This document shows, in pieces, positions 1-6,599 of a DNA stretch of 8,830 nucleotides. The position numbers and the translations under genes are program-made. The DNA is taken from assembly GCA_964477085.1 (NCBI GenBank), contig CAYZDF010000092.1, positions 1 through 8,830 on the forward strand, given 5' to 3'. Each line of letters begins with the position of its first letter. Positions within the stretch are counted from its first letter, which is position 1. The stretch comes from Dichloromethanomonas sp964477085. GTDB taxonomy: Bacteria; Bacillota; Desulfitobacteriia; Desulfitobacteriales; Syntrophobotulaceae. Under the pieces are notes generated by a model. The model was not told the DNA's origin, did not search any database, and saw only the letters and a list, made by a program, of their open reading frames with translations.

Positions 1-73
1 CAGCTTCTTTCTGAGGATTCATGCTTGGTTGACCTTATTAGATGCGTAAGCCCTGTTTCCTATCCATATCCTC

Positions 74-102
74 TGGACTTTTCATTTATACTTCTGTATA
101 AT
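74..102 (+). promoter_or_regulatory. sigma-70-type promoter for the MNT gene
   Basis: A -35 box TGGACT (74-79, four of six consensus bases) is followed by a 17-bp spacer and a perfect -10 box TATAAT (97-102). Transcription would begin near 108-110 and give a leader of about 70 nt before the start codon at 180. The spacing and orientation fit the nucleotidyltransferase gene. Confidence 0.6.
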
Positions 103-179
103 ACGATTATAGCCAAAAGCAAAAACTTTTTATGAAACGGCCACGAAAATACTTTTTTTCAGAGCATGGGGGTGGACAC

Positions 180-485
180 ATGAACAAAAACATATCATTC
201 TCGCGTGAAGCTTTGGCTTCTTTTTGCCGGAGAAACGGGATAAAACGGATGGCCATATTTGGCTCTGCGCTTCGGGATGACTTTCAAACCGATAGCGATG
301 TGGATATCCTTGCGGAGTTTGATCCAGCCCATATTCCGACCATGTTTGACATTGCCGGGATGGAACAAGATCTCTCCGAGTTTTTCCTCGGACGAAAAGT
401 CGATCTGAGAACACCTGAGGATTTAAGCCGGTACTTCCGCCAACGGGTCGTCTCTGAAGCTGAGATAGTATATGCATCCGCATGA
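180..485 (+). CDS. mntA: MNT-domain nucleotidyltransferase, MntA-like antitoxin
   Basis: A 101-residue minimal nucleotidyltransferase (MNT, NTP_transf_2 fold). The signature GSX10DXD is exact: G28-S29, then D40 and D42, with a third likely metal-binding acid at D75 (KVDLRT). In the HEPN/MNT toxin-antitoxin family, MntA AMPylates and so silences its HEPN ribonuclease partner HepT. Here all visible catalytic residues are kept, so the enzyme should be active. The ATG at 180 follows GGGGGTGG at a good distance; an upstream in-frame ATG at 132 has no ribosome binding site and lies close to the expected transcript start. The gene overlaps the next reading frame, a HepT remnant, by 14 bp, the usual operon arrangement of this pair. 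Family call is firm; the antitoxin role is inferred from the neighbour. Confidence 0.88.
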   Translation: MNKNISFSREALASFCRRNGIKRMAIFGSALRDDFQTDSDVDILAEFDPAHIPTMFDIAGMEQDLSEFFLGRKVDLRTPEDLSRYFRQRVVSEAEIVYASA

Positions 486-597
486 TCGGACCCGATTGAG
501 TCATTTTCTTGAAACCGCTATGGAGACGGCCTGTTGGAAGGGTTGCTCCCTTTCTTACAGTATGGATTTGCATTCCTTTATGACTAAATTGCAATAA
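472..597 (+). pseudogene. hepT: HepT-like (HEPN, DUF86) toxin, N-terminal remnant
   Basis: A 41-codon frame starting inside the end of the MNT gene. Its first residues, MHPHDRTRLSHFLETA, have the pattern of the first helix of HepT toxins (M-x-x-x-DR-x-RL-x-H-x-L-x-x-A). After about residue 20 the likeness stops, and none of the three forward frames down to about 650 restores a HEPN helix. A normal HepT is roughly 110-140 residues and carries an R-X4-H-X-Y motif that forms the RNase site and the AMPylation target; it is absent here. I read this as a deletion that removed about 80 percent of the toxin. It could still be translated as a 41-residue peptide. The identification rests on about 16 residues plus the operon context, so it is probable, not certain. 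Confidence 0.6.
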
Positions 598-654
598 GAA
601 TCGAACTGACTAATGATATGAATATGACTGGTAGCGGTGGGCCATATTGAACAT

Positions 655-672
655 ACTAACAACTATGTTAGT
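655..672. repeat. perfect 7-bp hairpin
   Basis: Arms ACTAACA (655-661) and TGTTAGT (666-672) around a four-base loop, 58 bp after the HepT remnant stop. No T-run follows on either strand, so it is not a clear terminator. Confidence 0.45.
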
Positions 673-724
673 TTGAGATTTAAACACCTTTGTTAATGGG
701 CCATTCGGATGGTTAAAAAACTAC

Positions 725-750
725 TTGATTCAAAGATAGTTTTGAATCAA
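725..750 (-). terminator. 10-bp palindrome, possible leftward terminator
   Basis: Arms TTGATTCAAA (725-734) and TTTGAATCAA (741-750) are perfectly complementary with a six-base loop. Reading leftward, the stem is followed after four bases by six T residues (complement of 715-720). No leftward gene is visible just upstream of it, so it may instead be a relic or a protein-binding site. Confidence 0.35.
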
Positions 751-915
751 AACCAAAGCCCTCTTTCCAACAACCTAAAACGAAAACATATAGAAGTTGA
801 AAGGAAAAACTGTCTTTTTTGTGCCGCATTGAGCTCTCGCGGCCTTTGATTTCACTAATAATGAGTAATGCCTTTTCTGTCTTTGTACCAATCTCTTTTT
901 CTTTTGCCTGCGTTG

Positions 916-934
916 ACTGGTTCTCTGAACCAGT
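916..934. repeat. perfect 8-bp hairpin
   Basis: Arms ACTGGTTC (916-923) and GAACCAGT (927-934) with a three-base loop. A T-run occurs on the plus strand only some eight bases further on (about 943-948), so terminator function is doubtful. Confidence 0.4.
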
Positions 935-1359
935 GAAGGCTTATTTTTCCTATGATTGCTACGCACAATCGTTTCCGATAATTCGTTTATACCCTTGCAG
1001 TCTCGTATTTAGCCTTTCTTCAGATACAAACCATTTGTATAGGAAAGTCCGCCTTCCGAAATCCTGATCTTATTCTCCCCCCTAACGTGCCGTACTCAGT
1101 ATAAACCTCTTCTTTTTCTTATGGACAGATTTTATTACCAATTGGTCACTATTCAAAACCTTCGAGTTGCGGCATAAAAAAGCCCTCAAAGGGGTTGAAA
1201 CAGAAAACGACTTTTAATTATACATTTTCCTGAATAAATTCGGGAATTATTTTTTTTTAGTATATATTATTGAATTTTATTCATATATCTTCGATGATAT
1301 AGTTCAGATAATATAAAAACGCATCCTCAGGATATATATAGAATTCAATGGGTTGATAG

Positions 1360-1402
1360 AAATAAAAAAGAAGGATACCCGGTGGAGATGTGGATATCCT
1401 TC
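1360..1402 (-). terminator. rho-independent terminator of the first LRR gene
   Basis: Stem arms GAAGGATA (1370-1377) and TATCCTTC (1395-1402) pair perfectly, extended by two G-C pairs past a bulged A. On the minus strand the stem runs straight into TTTTTT (complement of 1364-1369). It lies about 40 bp past the stop codon at 1441 of the leftward LRR gene, the expected place. Confidence 0.8.
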
Positions 1403-1440
1403 GCATTTGCTCAGTGAGAGGTCAGTATGAGTACTGAGGT

Positions 1441-2795
1441 TCAGTTTTGGGGATCGTAATAAACATTAACTCCTCTACCAATCAGTGTGTTTATGTCGTT
1501 CATATTCTCAGAGCCAGGTGCGAGGTCGAGGTTGTTGTATCGCATACGGATTTCATCTCCACTACCAAGGCCTACGTTGTTGACTAAAGGTTGAATATTG
1601 CTCACTTGGTTGTACGAAAACCACAGCCACTGAAGATTGACCAGATTTTGCAAAGGCGAGATGTTGCTCACTTGGTTCTGATCGAAATACAGCTCTTGAA
1701 GGTTGACCAGGTACTGCAAAGGNNNNNNNNNNNNNNNNNNNNNNNNNNNNNNNNNNNNNNNNNNNNNNNNNNNNNNNNNNNNNNNNNNNNNNNNNNNNNN
1801 NNNNNNNNNNNNNNNNNNNNNNTCACTTGGTTCTGATCGAAATACAGCTCTTGAAGGTTGACCAGGTACTGCAAAGGGGAGATGTCGCTCACCTGGTTGT
1901 GATCGAACCACAGCAGCTCTAGATTCACAAGGCTCTGCAAAGGCGAGACATCGCTCACTTGGTTGTGTTCGAACCACAGCCACTGAAGATTGACCAGATT
2001 CTGCAAAGGCAAGATGTCGCTCACTTGGTTCTGATCGAAATTCAGCTCTTGAAGGTTGACCAGGTACTGCAAAGGCGAGATGTCGCTTACTTGGTTTTCC
2101 CAGAACTCCAGCCGTTGAAGATTGACTAGATGTTGGATACCCTCCAAGTTGGTGATCTTAGCTCTTGGCACAAGGTTATCGGAGTTTTCATGAACATGAT
2201 CCAAAGGTCTGCCTTCTCCATAATAGCCAAAAAGCCATTCATCTTTCGCGAGTTTTTTCTGTTGTTGCCAAGGATCCGATCCTCTAGCAGAAGTTGTTCC
2301 GCTGTATGAAAGAGAAGTTATTCCCAATACATCACTCTTATAAATGGGTCCCGTCGGGTTTCCTGTATAGCCATCAGCATCACGGACAGCTTGTTCAAGC
2401 ACTGGGTCTTGGAAGAAGATTTCCAAACTCTCTATCATGATCGCCTTCGTCCCTTCCTCCCCTGATCCATCTTGGGCTGTGGCTTTCACTATTACTGCTC
2501 CTGCTGACAGTCCAGTCAGCACCCCATCTTGGGTAATCTCCGCTCTGTTTTCTCTGGGTGAAGTTTCCTCCGAATTTTCCACCGACCATGTCACATTTGG
2601 GTTGGTTGGGTTCGCTGGCAGTATTTGAGCGATCATCTGAAGGGTTTCGCCAATACCAACTGCGTCCTTTCCTTCTTCTCCCACAACCGTAATCTCGGTT
2701 ATGAGTACAGGCCTCTGGCCACCTCCTGTACAAGATCCGATGATCAGGGTCAGGATAGTGACAGTAACGAGTACTAATAATCCTTTACTCTTCAT
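1441..2795 (-). CDS. internalin-like LRR lipoprotein with Ig-like domain (interrupted by gap)
   Basis: A surface lipoprotein. Residues 1-21 form a signal peptide and C22 (IIGSC) is the lipobox cysteine. Residues about 31-123 are a bacterial Ig-like fold of the Big_2 type, with the usual VTWSVEN and DGVLTGLSAG blocks. About 126-220 is an internalin-type N-cap (FFQDPVLEQAVRDA), then 22-residue LRRs of the pattern LxxLxFxxNQVSDISPLQ. The C-cap ends in DRG/GRGVNV-like sequence and YDPQN before a TGA stop. The start ATG has AGGAGG at 2804-2809. The two halves are in different frames only because the 100-N gap (1723-1822) has an arbitrary length; joining the identical 55-mers on either side gives one 399-residue frame. 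At least six LRRs remain. Ligand unknown; binding of protein or glycan is an inference from the fold. Confidence 0.85.
1668..1722 (-). repeat. 55-bp direct repeat, left of gap
   Basis: Identical to 1823-1877 over 55 bases and ending exactly at the run of Ns. It encodes one LRR unit (PLQYLVNLQELYFDQNQV). Confidence 0.95.
1723..1822. other. assembly gap, 100 N
   Basis: Exactly 100 unknown bases, a customary placeholder length, not a measured one. The gap sits inside the LRR coding region between two copies of the same 55-mer. Confidence 0.99.
1823..1877 (-). repeat. 55-bp direct repeat, right of gap
   Basis: Second copy of the 55-mer at 1668-1722, beginning at the first base after the Ns. The match of exactly 55 bases on each contig end looks like an assembler k-mer overlap. 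Confidence 0.95.
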
Positions 2796-2846
2796 CCTCT
2801 GCTCCTCCTAAGTATGATTTTGGGTAGGCGTGTAGATATGCGGCAG

Positions 2847-2875
2847 ATTATATCACAATCGCAAAGACCAAACAA
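2847..2875 (-). promoter_or_regulatory. extended -10 promoter of the first LRR gene
   Basis: On the minus strand TTGTTT (2875-2870) is followed by a 17-bp spacer and a perfect TATAAT (2852-2847) preceded by TGA, an extended -10. The -10 ends 51 bases before the ATG, nearly the same distance as in the second LRR gene. Confidence 0.7.
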
Positions 2876-2929
2876 GTCTGTTTTTTTGTGAATGATGATT
2901 CGGTCCATTTATTATTAGTTCCATCGTGA

Positions 2930-3069
2930 GTCAAACGGGCTTTCCGGGAATCAAAAATAGGACCGCTGCCAATCATCAAAGACGAAGCCATTGAAGCGCT
3001 GTAAAGGCTCTAAAAGAAACTAATGGTATTTTCACATCATTCAAAGCAGGACCCTTAGAAGTCGAATAA
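2930..3069 (+). pseudogene. possible gene fragment with a frameshift
   Basis: Two adjoining plus-strand frames read like ordinary protein: one ends IGPLPIIKDEAIEAL at a TAA (3002-3004), the other continues KALKETNGIFTSFKAG and ends at 3067-3069. A single inserted base near 3002 would join them into about 46 codons. There is no start codon with a ribosome binding site, and I do not recognise the family. It may be the tail of a decayed gene or chance. Confidence 0.22.
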
Positions 3070-3284
3070 TCAAGAACTGTGACCCTCATATAATGGGGTT
3101 TACATGGGTTTCAGGAAAAAAGGCGGAATTATTTGGTGCCTTACTCGACTAGCGATCTTTGCGCAGCCGTTTGTCACCCCCTGCATCCTCCCCTCATCGG
3201 GGTATAGGCCTAAGACAGCCGAATCATCGAAAAAAGAGGGACTCGGTTTAAGGGTACCTGCTCAAAAGAGAAGTCAAACAGAAG

Positions 3285-3392
3285 ATGGAGACGGGCGTGT
3301 TTTCCTTTCCCAGCAGCAACCATCGGTTCGCCCAGGTATACACCAAGCAAAGCTTACTGGAAGTGATGGACATACATATGAAATATGCGTAA
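3285..3392 (+). pseudogene. short protein-like frame, unrecognised
   Basis: A 35-codon frame (METGVFSFPSSNHRFAQ at its start, ending LLEVMDIHMKYA) with natural-looking composition; it stays open upstream to about 3251. A longer overlapping frame, 3104-3400, has no good ribosome binding site and an odd composition, so I do not favour it. No family recognised. It lies between the first LRR promoter and the tRNA terminator in a 560-bp stretch with no supported intact gene. Confidence 0.2.
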
Positions 3393-3426
3393 ATAAATAA
3401 CGATACAGCTAAACTAACTGTATCGT
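3390..3426 (-). terminator. terminator of the tRNA unit
   Basis: Arms ACGATACAG (3400-3408) and CTGTATCGT (3418-3426) pair perfectly around a nine-base loop. On the minus strand the stem is followed by the T-rich tract TATTTATTT. It lies 26 bp past the tRNA-Met 3' end, as expected for leftward tRNA transcription. The tail is not a pure T-run. Confidence 0.65.
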
Positions 3427-3452
3427 GATTGTAAATAGTGTATCATAAGTCT

Positions 3453-3529
3453 TGGTGGCGGCGGTCAGAATCGAACTGACGACTCTGCGGGTATGAACCG
3501 CATGCTCTAGCCATCTGAGCTACACCGCC
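3453..3529 (-). tRNA. tRNA-Met(CAT), elongator type
   Basis: A complete 77-nt tRNA with encoded CCA. The acceptor stem GGCGGTG/CGCCGCC pairs over seven positions with one G-T; the D-stem is GCTC/GAGC, the anticodon stem TGCGG/CCGCA with loop TTCATAC (anticodon CAT), and the T-stem GTCAG/CTGAC with loop TTCGATT. The stem lacks the three G-C pairs of an initiator, so this is the elongator. tRNA-Ile2, which also carries CAT, is less likely from the overall sequence. It lies 13 bp downstream of the broken initiator-type tRNA and shares its terminator. Confidence 0.9.
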
Positions 3530-3542
3530 TTTGGAACAAATT

Positions 3543-3619
<77 letters not shown>

Positions 3620-3681
3620 CTGTTAGGAAAACGAGATCATTCTTTTCCTGATTTCATTCGGGATATCATTTTTGTTTCTTC

Positions 3682-3699
3682 TATGGTACAATAACCATA
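3682..3699 (+). promoter_or_regulatory. extended -10 promoter of the second LRR gene, with inverted repeat
   Basis: TGG-TACAAT places an extended -10 at 3687-3692 (TG at 3684-3685). It ends 50 bases before the ATG, as in the first LRR gene (51). No good -35 is seen. A perfect 6-bp inverted repeat, TATGGT (3682-3687) and ACCATA (3694-3699), overlaps the -10 and could be an operator. Confidence 0.5.
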
Positions 3700-3742
3700 C
3701 TGGCATTACTCCAACAAAAACCCTACGGAGGAGGAGAAGTCG

Positions 3743-5203
3743 ATGAAAAGCAGAGGATTGATACTTTTTCTGGTCACGCTTGTTCTTGTAGTTATGATGA
3801 GCGCTTGCGCAAGGGGAGGGAGAAGGCCAGTCGACGAAGAAATCTTCTTCCAAGACCCCGTTCTGGAACAAGCTGTCCGTGATGCCAATGGTTTTACAGG
3901 AAATCCGACGGGGCCTATTTATAAGAGCGATGTGCTGGGGATTACCAGGCTTCTTTACTGGGGATCCTCTTCAGGTAGAGAATCTGAACCTTGGGATCAC
4001 GGAAAAAGCCTAGCGAACCACGATTTGCTGTTTGATGATTATCTTGAAGACATGCCTCTTTATCATGAGGACCCGGGTTTTCACGAAGAACTGAACCTAG
4101 CACCGAGAGATAACCCTGGCAGTTTGGAGGGTATTCAACACCTGGTTAATCTTGAATTTCTGTATTTCAATAAACAAGTGAGCGACATCTCGCCTTTGCA
4201 GAACCTGGTCAATCTTCAACACTTGAGTTTCTCGCAGAACCAAGTGAGCGATCTCACGCCTTTGCAGAACCTGGTTAATCTTCAAACGCTGGTGTTCTGG
4301 AACAACCAAGTGACCGACATCTCCCCTTTGCAGAACCTTGTCAATCTTCAGAAGCTAGATTTCCGGCTCAACCAAGTGAGCGACATATCTCCGATTGAGA
4401 ATATGGTCGATCTTCAGGAGCTGGTATTCTTTACCAACCAGGTAAGTGACATTAGTCCTTTGCGGAACCTTGTTAATCTTCAGGTGTTGTCTTTCTCAAG
4501 CAACCAAGTGAGCGACATATCTCCGTTAGAAAATATGCTCAATCTTCAGGAGTTGTCTTTCTCAAGCAACCAAGTGAGTGACATTACACCCTTGCAAAAC
4601 CTGACAAACCTTACATCACTCATGTTTTCGCGGAACCAGGTGAGTAACATCTCACCCTTGGTAAACATGATAAATCTTTGGTTACTGGATTTCCCGGACA
4701 ACCAGGTAAGTGATCTCTCTCCGTTGCAGGACCTGGTCAATCTTCAGCGGTTGGATTTCTCGAACAACCAAGTGAGCGACATCTCCGCTTTGCAGAACCT
4801 GGTCAATCTCGATGCTTTTTTATCTTTCTCGAACAACCAGGTGAGCGACATCTCACCCTTACAAAGCCTGACAAACCTCATATTTCTTCGGTTCCAAGAT
4901 AACCAGGTAACAGACCTGGCGCCTTTACAGAGCTTGGTCAGTCTTCGGTTTCTGTATTTCTCGAACAACCAGGTAAGTGATCTCTCTCCGTTGCAGAACC
5001 TGGTCAGTCTTCGGAGGATCGATTTCCCGAACAACCAGGTAAGTGACATCCAACCCCTGGTAAATAATACAGGCCTTGGTAGTGGAAACACTGTAGATAT
5101 GCGATGGAACAACCTCGACCTTAGGCCCGACTCCCAAAACATGAACGATATCCTTGTGCTGATCGATAGAGGGGTAAATGTGGAGTACGATCCCCAAAAC
5201 TAG
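3743..5203 (+). CDS. internalin-like LRR lipoprotein, 14 repeats
   Basis: A 486-residue lipoprotein. Residues 1-21 are a signal peptide with lipobox MSAC, so C22 would be lipidated. An internalin-type N-cap (FFQDPVLEQAVRDA) follows directly at about 34-130, without the Ig-like domain of its paralogue at 1441-2795. Fourteen LRRs occupy 132-439, mostly 22 residues (LxxLxFxxNQVSDISPLQN); the first has 21 and the eleventh 23. A C-cap of 47 residues (440-486) ends in GVNVEYDPQN, almost as in the paralogue. The ATG follows GGAGGAGGAG (3727-3736). Some neighbouring repeats are nearly identical in DNA, pointing to recent unit duplication. Internalin-like LRRs bind proteins or glycans; what this one binds is unknown. 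It points away from its paralogue and has no intact terminator after it. Confidence 0.93.
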   Translation: MKSRGLILFLVTLVLVVMMSACARGGRRPVDEEIFFQDPVLEQAVRDANGFTGNPTGPIYKSDVLGITRLLYWGSSSGRESEPWDHGKSLANHDLLFDDYLEDMPLYHEDPGFHEELNLAPRDNPGSLEGIQHLVNLEFLYFNKQVSDISPLQNLVNLQHLSFSQNQVSDLTPLQNLVNLQTLVFWNNQVTDISPLQNLVNLQKLDFRLNQVSDISPIENMVDLQELVFFTNQVSDISPLRNLVNLQVLSFSSNQVSDISPLENMLNLQELSFSSNQVSDITPLQNLTNLTSLMFSRNQVSNISPLVNMINLWLLDFPDNQVSDLSPLQDLVNLQRLDFSNNQVSDISALQNLVNLDAFLSFSNNQVSDISPLQSLTNLIFLRFQDNQVTDLAPLQSLVSLRFLYFSNNQVSDLSPLQNLVSLRRIDFPNNQVSDIQPLVNNTGLGSGNTVDMRWNNLDLRPDSQNMNDILVLIDRGVNVEYDPQN

Positions 5204-5359
5204 CTCCCCACATGTAAACATTCATTCAACCTAACAAACCCGAAGGATACCCCTGTTCCGTATGGTTATTGTCAATGAATACAGAGATATTCTGGATAAT
5301 TGCGTGTACTATACCTACCTTTTACCTGAGCGTCGTTATTGTAGGGTAATCTGGGCAAT
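5204..5359. other. convergent intergenic region, degraded terminator
   Basis: Between the rightward LRR gene and the leftward channel gene. GAAGGATACCC at 5242-5252 matches the first arm of the terminator stem behind the other LRR gene, but the complementary second arm and the T-run are missing. No strong hairpin with a T-run was found for either gene. Confidence 0.4.
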
Positions 5360-6442
5360 TTAGGATAGACCGGTTGATTCCTTTTTTTTCAGGTGTTCGG
5401 TTTCTCTCGATGACTCCGAAATCCTTTCCGCTGATAAGAATTGCCCGATTGCAGAACGCTTTCCGAGAACAACAAGACGATCTTCGGGAAGCAATTGTGC
5501 AGCCCCAGTGGGACTAAACATGATTTCAAGGCCTCTCTGAATGGCGACAACCATTAAGCCGTACTCTTGGGGTAGCTTCAGTTTCATCAACGATTTCCCG
5601 CAAAACCATGCATCCTCTTCGACCTTGATCTCATCTATCCGATACTCTGCTTTATTGAAAAGCATGACTTCCATAAAATTGACTGCTTCTGGATGGGTGG
5701 CGAGTCTAGCCATCCGTTTTCCCGATATCTCATGCACCGCAACCACTTCATTGGCACCGGCATATTTGAGTTTTTTGATGGCTTCATGGCTTGAGGCTTT
5801 TGAGATGATGAAAAGATCGGGATTCAGCGTTCTCGCACTCAACACAACAAAGACATTTAGAGAATCTGTAGGAAGGGCTGTGATAAGAGATTTGGCGCGC
5901 ATAACTCCGCATTCATTCAGAATGGTTTCTTCGGTGGCATCTCCAATAATGTGTAAAAAATCGGATTTAAGATAGGTTTTCAGGTTGTTAATCGCTTCTT
6001 CGTCGAGATCAACCACGACAAAAGATTCGTCAGTGTGAATCAACTCTGTGAGGATGTACCGTCCAGTCACTCCCCCACCAATGATTATTGTATGATTGTT
6101 CATTTCTGCAATCATTTTTTTGCTCCTCCTTGCCTTAAACAATCCCCGCACTTTCCCTTCGATAAGGACAGCCGCCACATTTGTAATTCCGTAGAAGACG
6201 ATACTAACTCCCACCAGGATTAAAACAATGGTAAAAATCAGGCCATTTTGGCTGATGGATTCGGGTAGGTTGTACCCTACTGTAGAAATGGTAATTACAG
6301 TGAAGTATAAAGCTTGCAACCATACCATGCCTTCAATCCAAACATATCCCGCTGTACCGCACATGATCACAATACCCAATAAGATCAGGAAAGTAAGCAC
6401 TTGTCGGATTGTAGAACGATCGCCATATAAGGTACTTTTCAT
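5360..6442 (-). CDS. two-helix potassium channel with RCK (TrkA) domain
   Basis: A 360-residue channel subunit of the MthK/GsuK type, which assembles as a tetramer in the cytoplasmic membrane. Transmembrane helix 1 is about 13-34, the pore helix 41-53, the filter T54-V55-G56-Y57-N58, helix 2 about 69-95. An RCK_N Rossmann fold begins at about 117 with GGGVTG (122-127) and an acid at the end of strand 2 (VVVD145), which points to a nucleotide ligand. RCK_C spans about 262-338. The canonical filter is TVGYG; Asn at 58 is unusual. I chose the ATG at 6442 because helix 1 follows at once; GCGGTG lies six bases upstream. The frame stays open to a TTG at 6589 and an ATG at 6547, neither with a ribosome binding site. 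The gene stands alone, with no separate Trk/Ktr subunit. Confidence 0.9.
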   Translation of the reverse strand: MKSTLYGDRSTIRQVLTFLILLGIVIMCGTAGYVWIEGMVWLQALYFTVITISTVGYNLPESISQNGLIFTIVLILVGVSIVFYGITNVAAVLIEGKVRGLFKARRSKKMIAEMNNHTIIIGGGVTGRYILTELIHTDESFVVVDLDEEAINNLKTYLKSDFLHIIGDATEETILNECGVMRAKSLITALPTDSLNVFVVLSARTLNPDLFIISKASSHEAIKKLKYAGANEVVAVHEISGKRMARLATHPEAVNFMEVMLFNKAEYRIDEIKVEEDAWFCGKSLMKLKLPQEYGLMVVAIQRGLEIMFSPTGAAQLLPEDRLVVLGKRSAIGQFLSAERISESSRETEHLKKKESTGLS

Positions 6443-6474
6443 TTCATACACCGCATTCCAATCACCACGCTCAC
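6439..6474 (-). CDS. possible 11-residue leader peptide overlapping the channel start
   Basis: GTG at 6474, five bases after a strong GGAGG (6484-6480), opens an 11-codon frame (MSVVIGMRCMK) whose TGA overlaps the channel's ATG in an ATGA arrangement. This GGAGG is the only strong ribosome binding site near the channel start, and it is out of frame with the channel. It could couple translation of the channel to the leader. Chance, or a sequencing error that shifts the frame, are alternatives. Confidence 0.3.
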   Translation of the reverse strand: MSVVIGMRCMK

Positions 6475-6599
6475 TTTTTCCTCCAATTGGTTTACTCTGC
6501 ATAAAGCCAGGATTTCTTAGGCATGGAAAAATTATCGAATGCTCCATACTCGATTTCTTGGGTGCTATGGGTTTGATGGCTTTCCGCAAAAACTTATAA

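Larger units (their letters stand above)
598..1359. other. gene-free AT-rich stretch with hairpins
   Basis: About 760 bp with no convincing coding sequence on either strand. The open frames here (for example 819-1067 +) have no ribosome binding site, no recognisable motif and low-complexity hydrophobic or basic composition. It holds three perfect inverted repeats, listed separately, and ends in the terminator of the leftward LRR gene. The part from 1200 to 1350 is very AT-rich. Confidence 0.6.

Noticed and set aside
1..134. Plus-strand frame open from the window edge to a stop near 135, possible end of an upstream gene
   Set aside because: It runs through a good promoter and is only 44 codons with no recognisable content; it could be chance.
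130..594. 154-codon minus-strand open frame across the MNT gene and HepT remnant
   Set aside because: Antisense to a gene with an exact catalytic motif; no ribosome binding site, no recognisable motif.
3104..3400. 98-codon plus-strand frame as a real gene
   Set aside because: No good ribosome binding site, unusual composition and no recognisable domain; another frame in the same stretch looks more natural.
4126..5060. Regular 66-bp repeats that could suggest a CRISPR array
   Set aside because: The repeats are in-frame codons of LRR units with no constant repeat plus unique spacers and no cas genes.
5541..5975. Plus-strand frame of 144 codons
   Set aside because: Antisense shadow of the RCK domain of the channel gene.
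5360..6589. Longer channel protein starting at TTG 6589 or ATG 6547
   Set aside because: Neither start has a ribosome binding site and the extra residues show no membrane or domain feature; the start at 6442 directly precedes the first helix.
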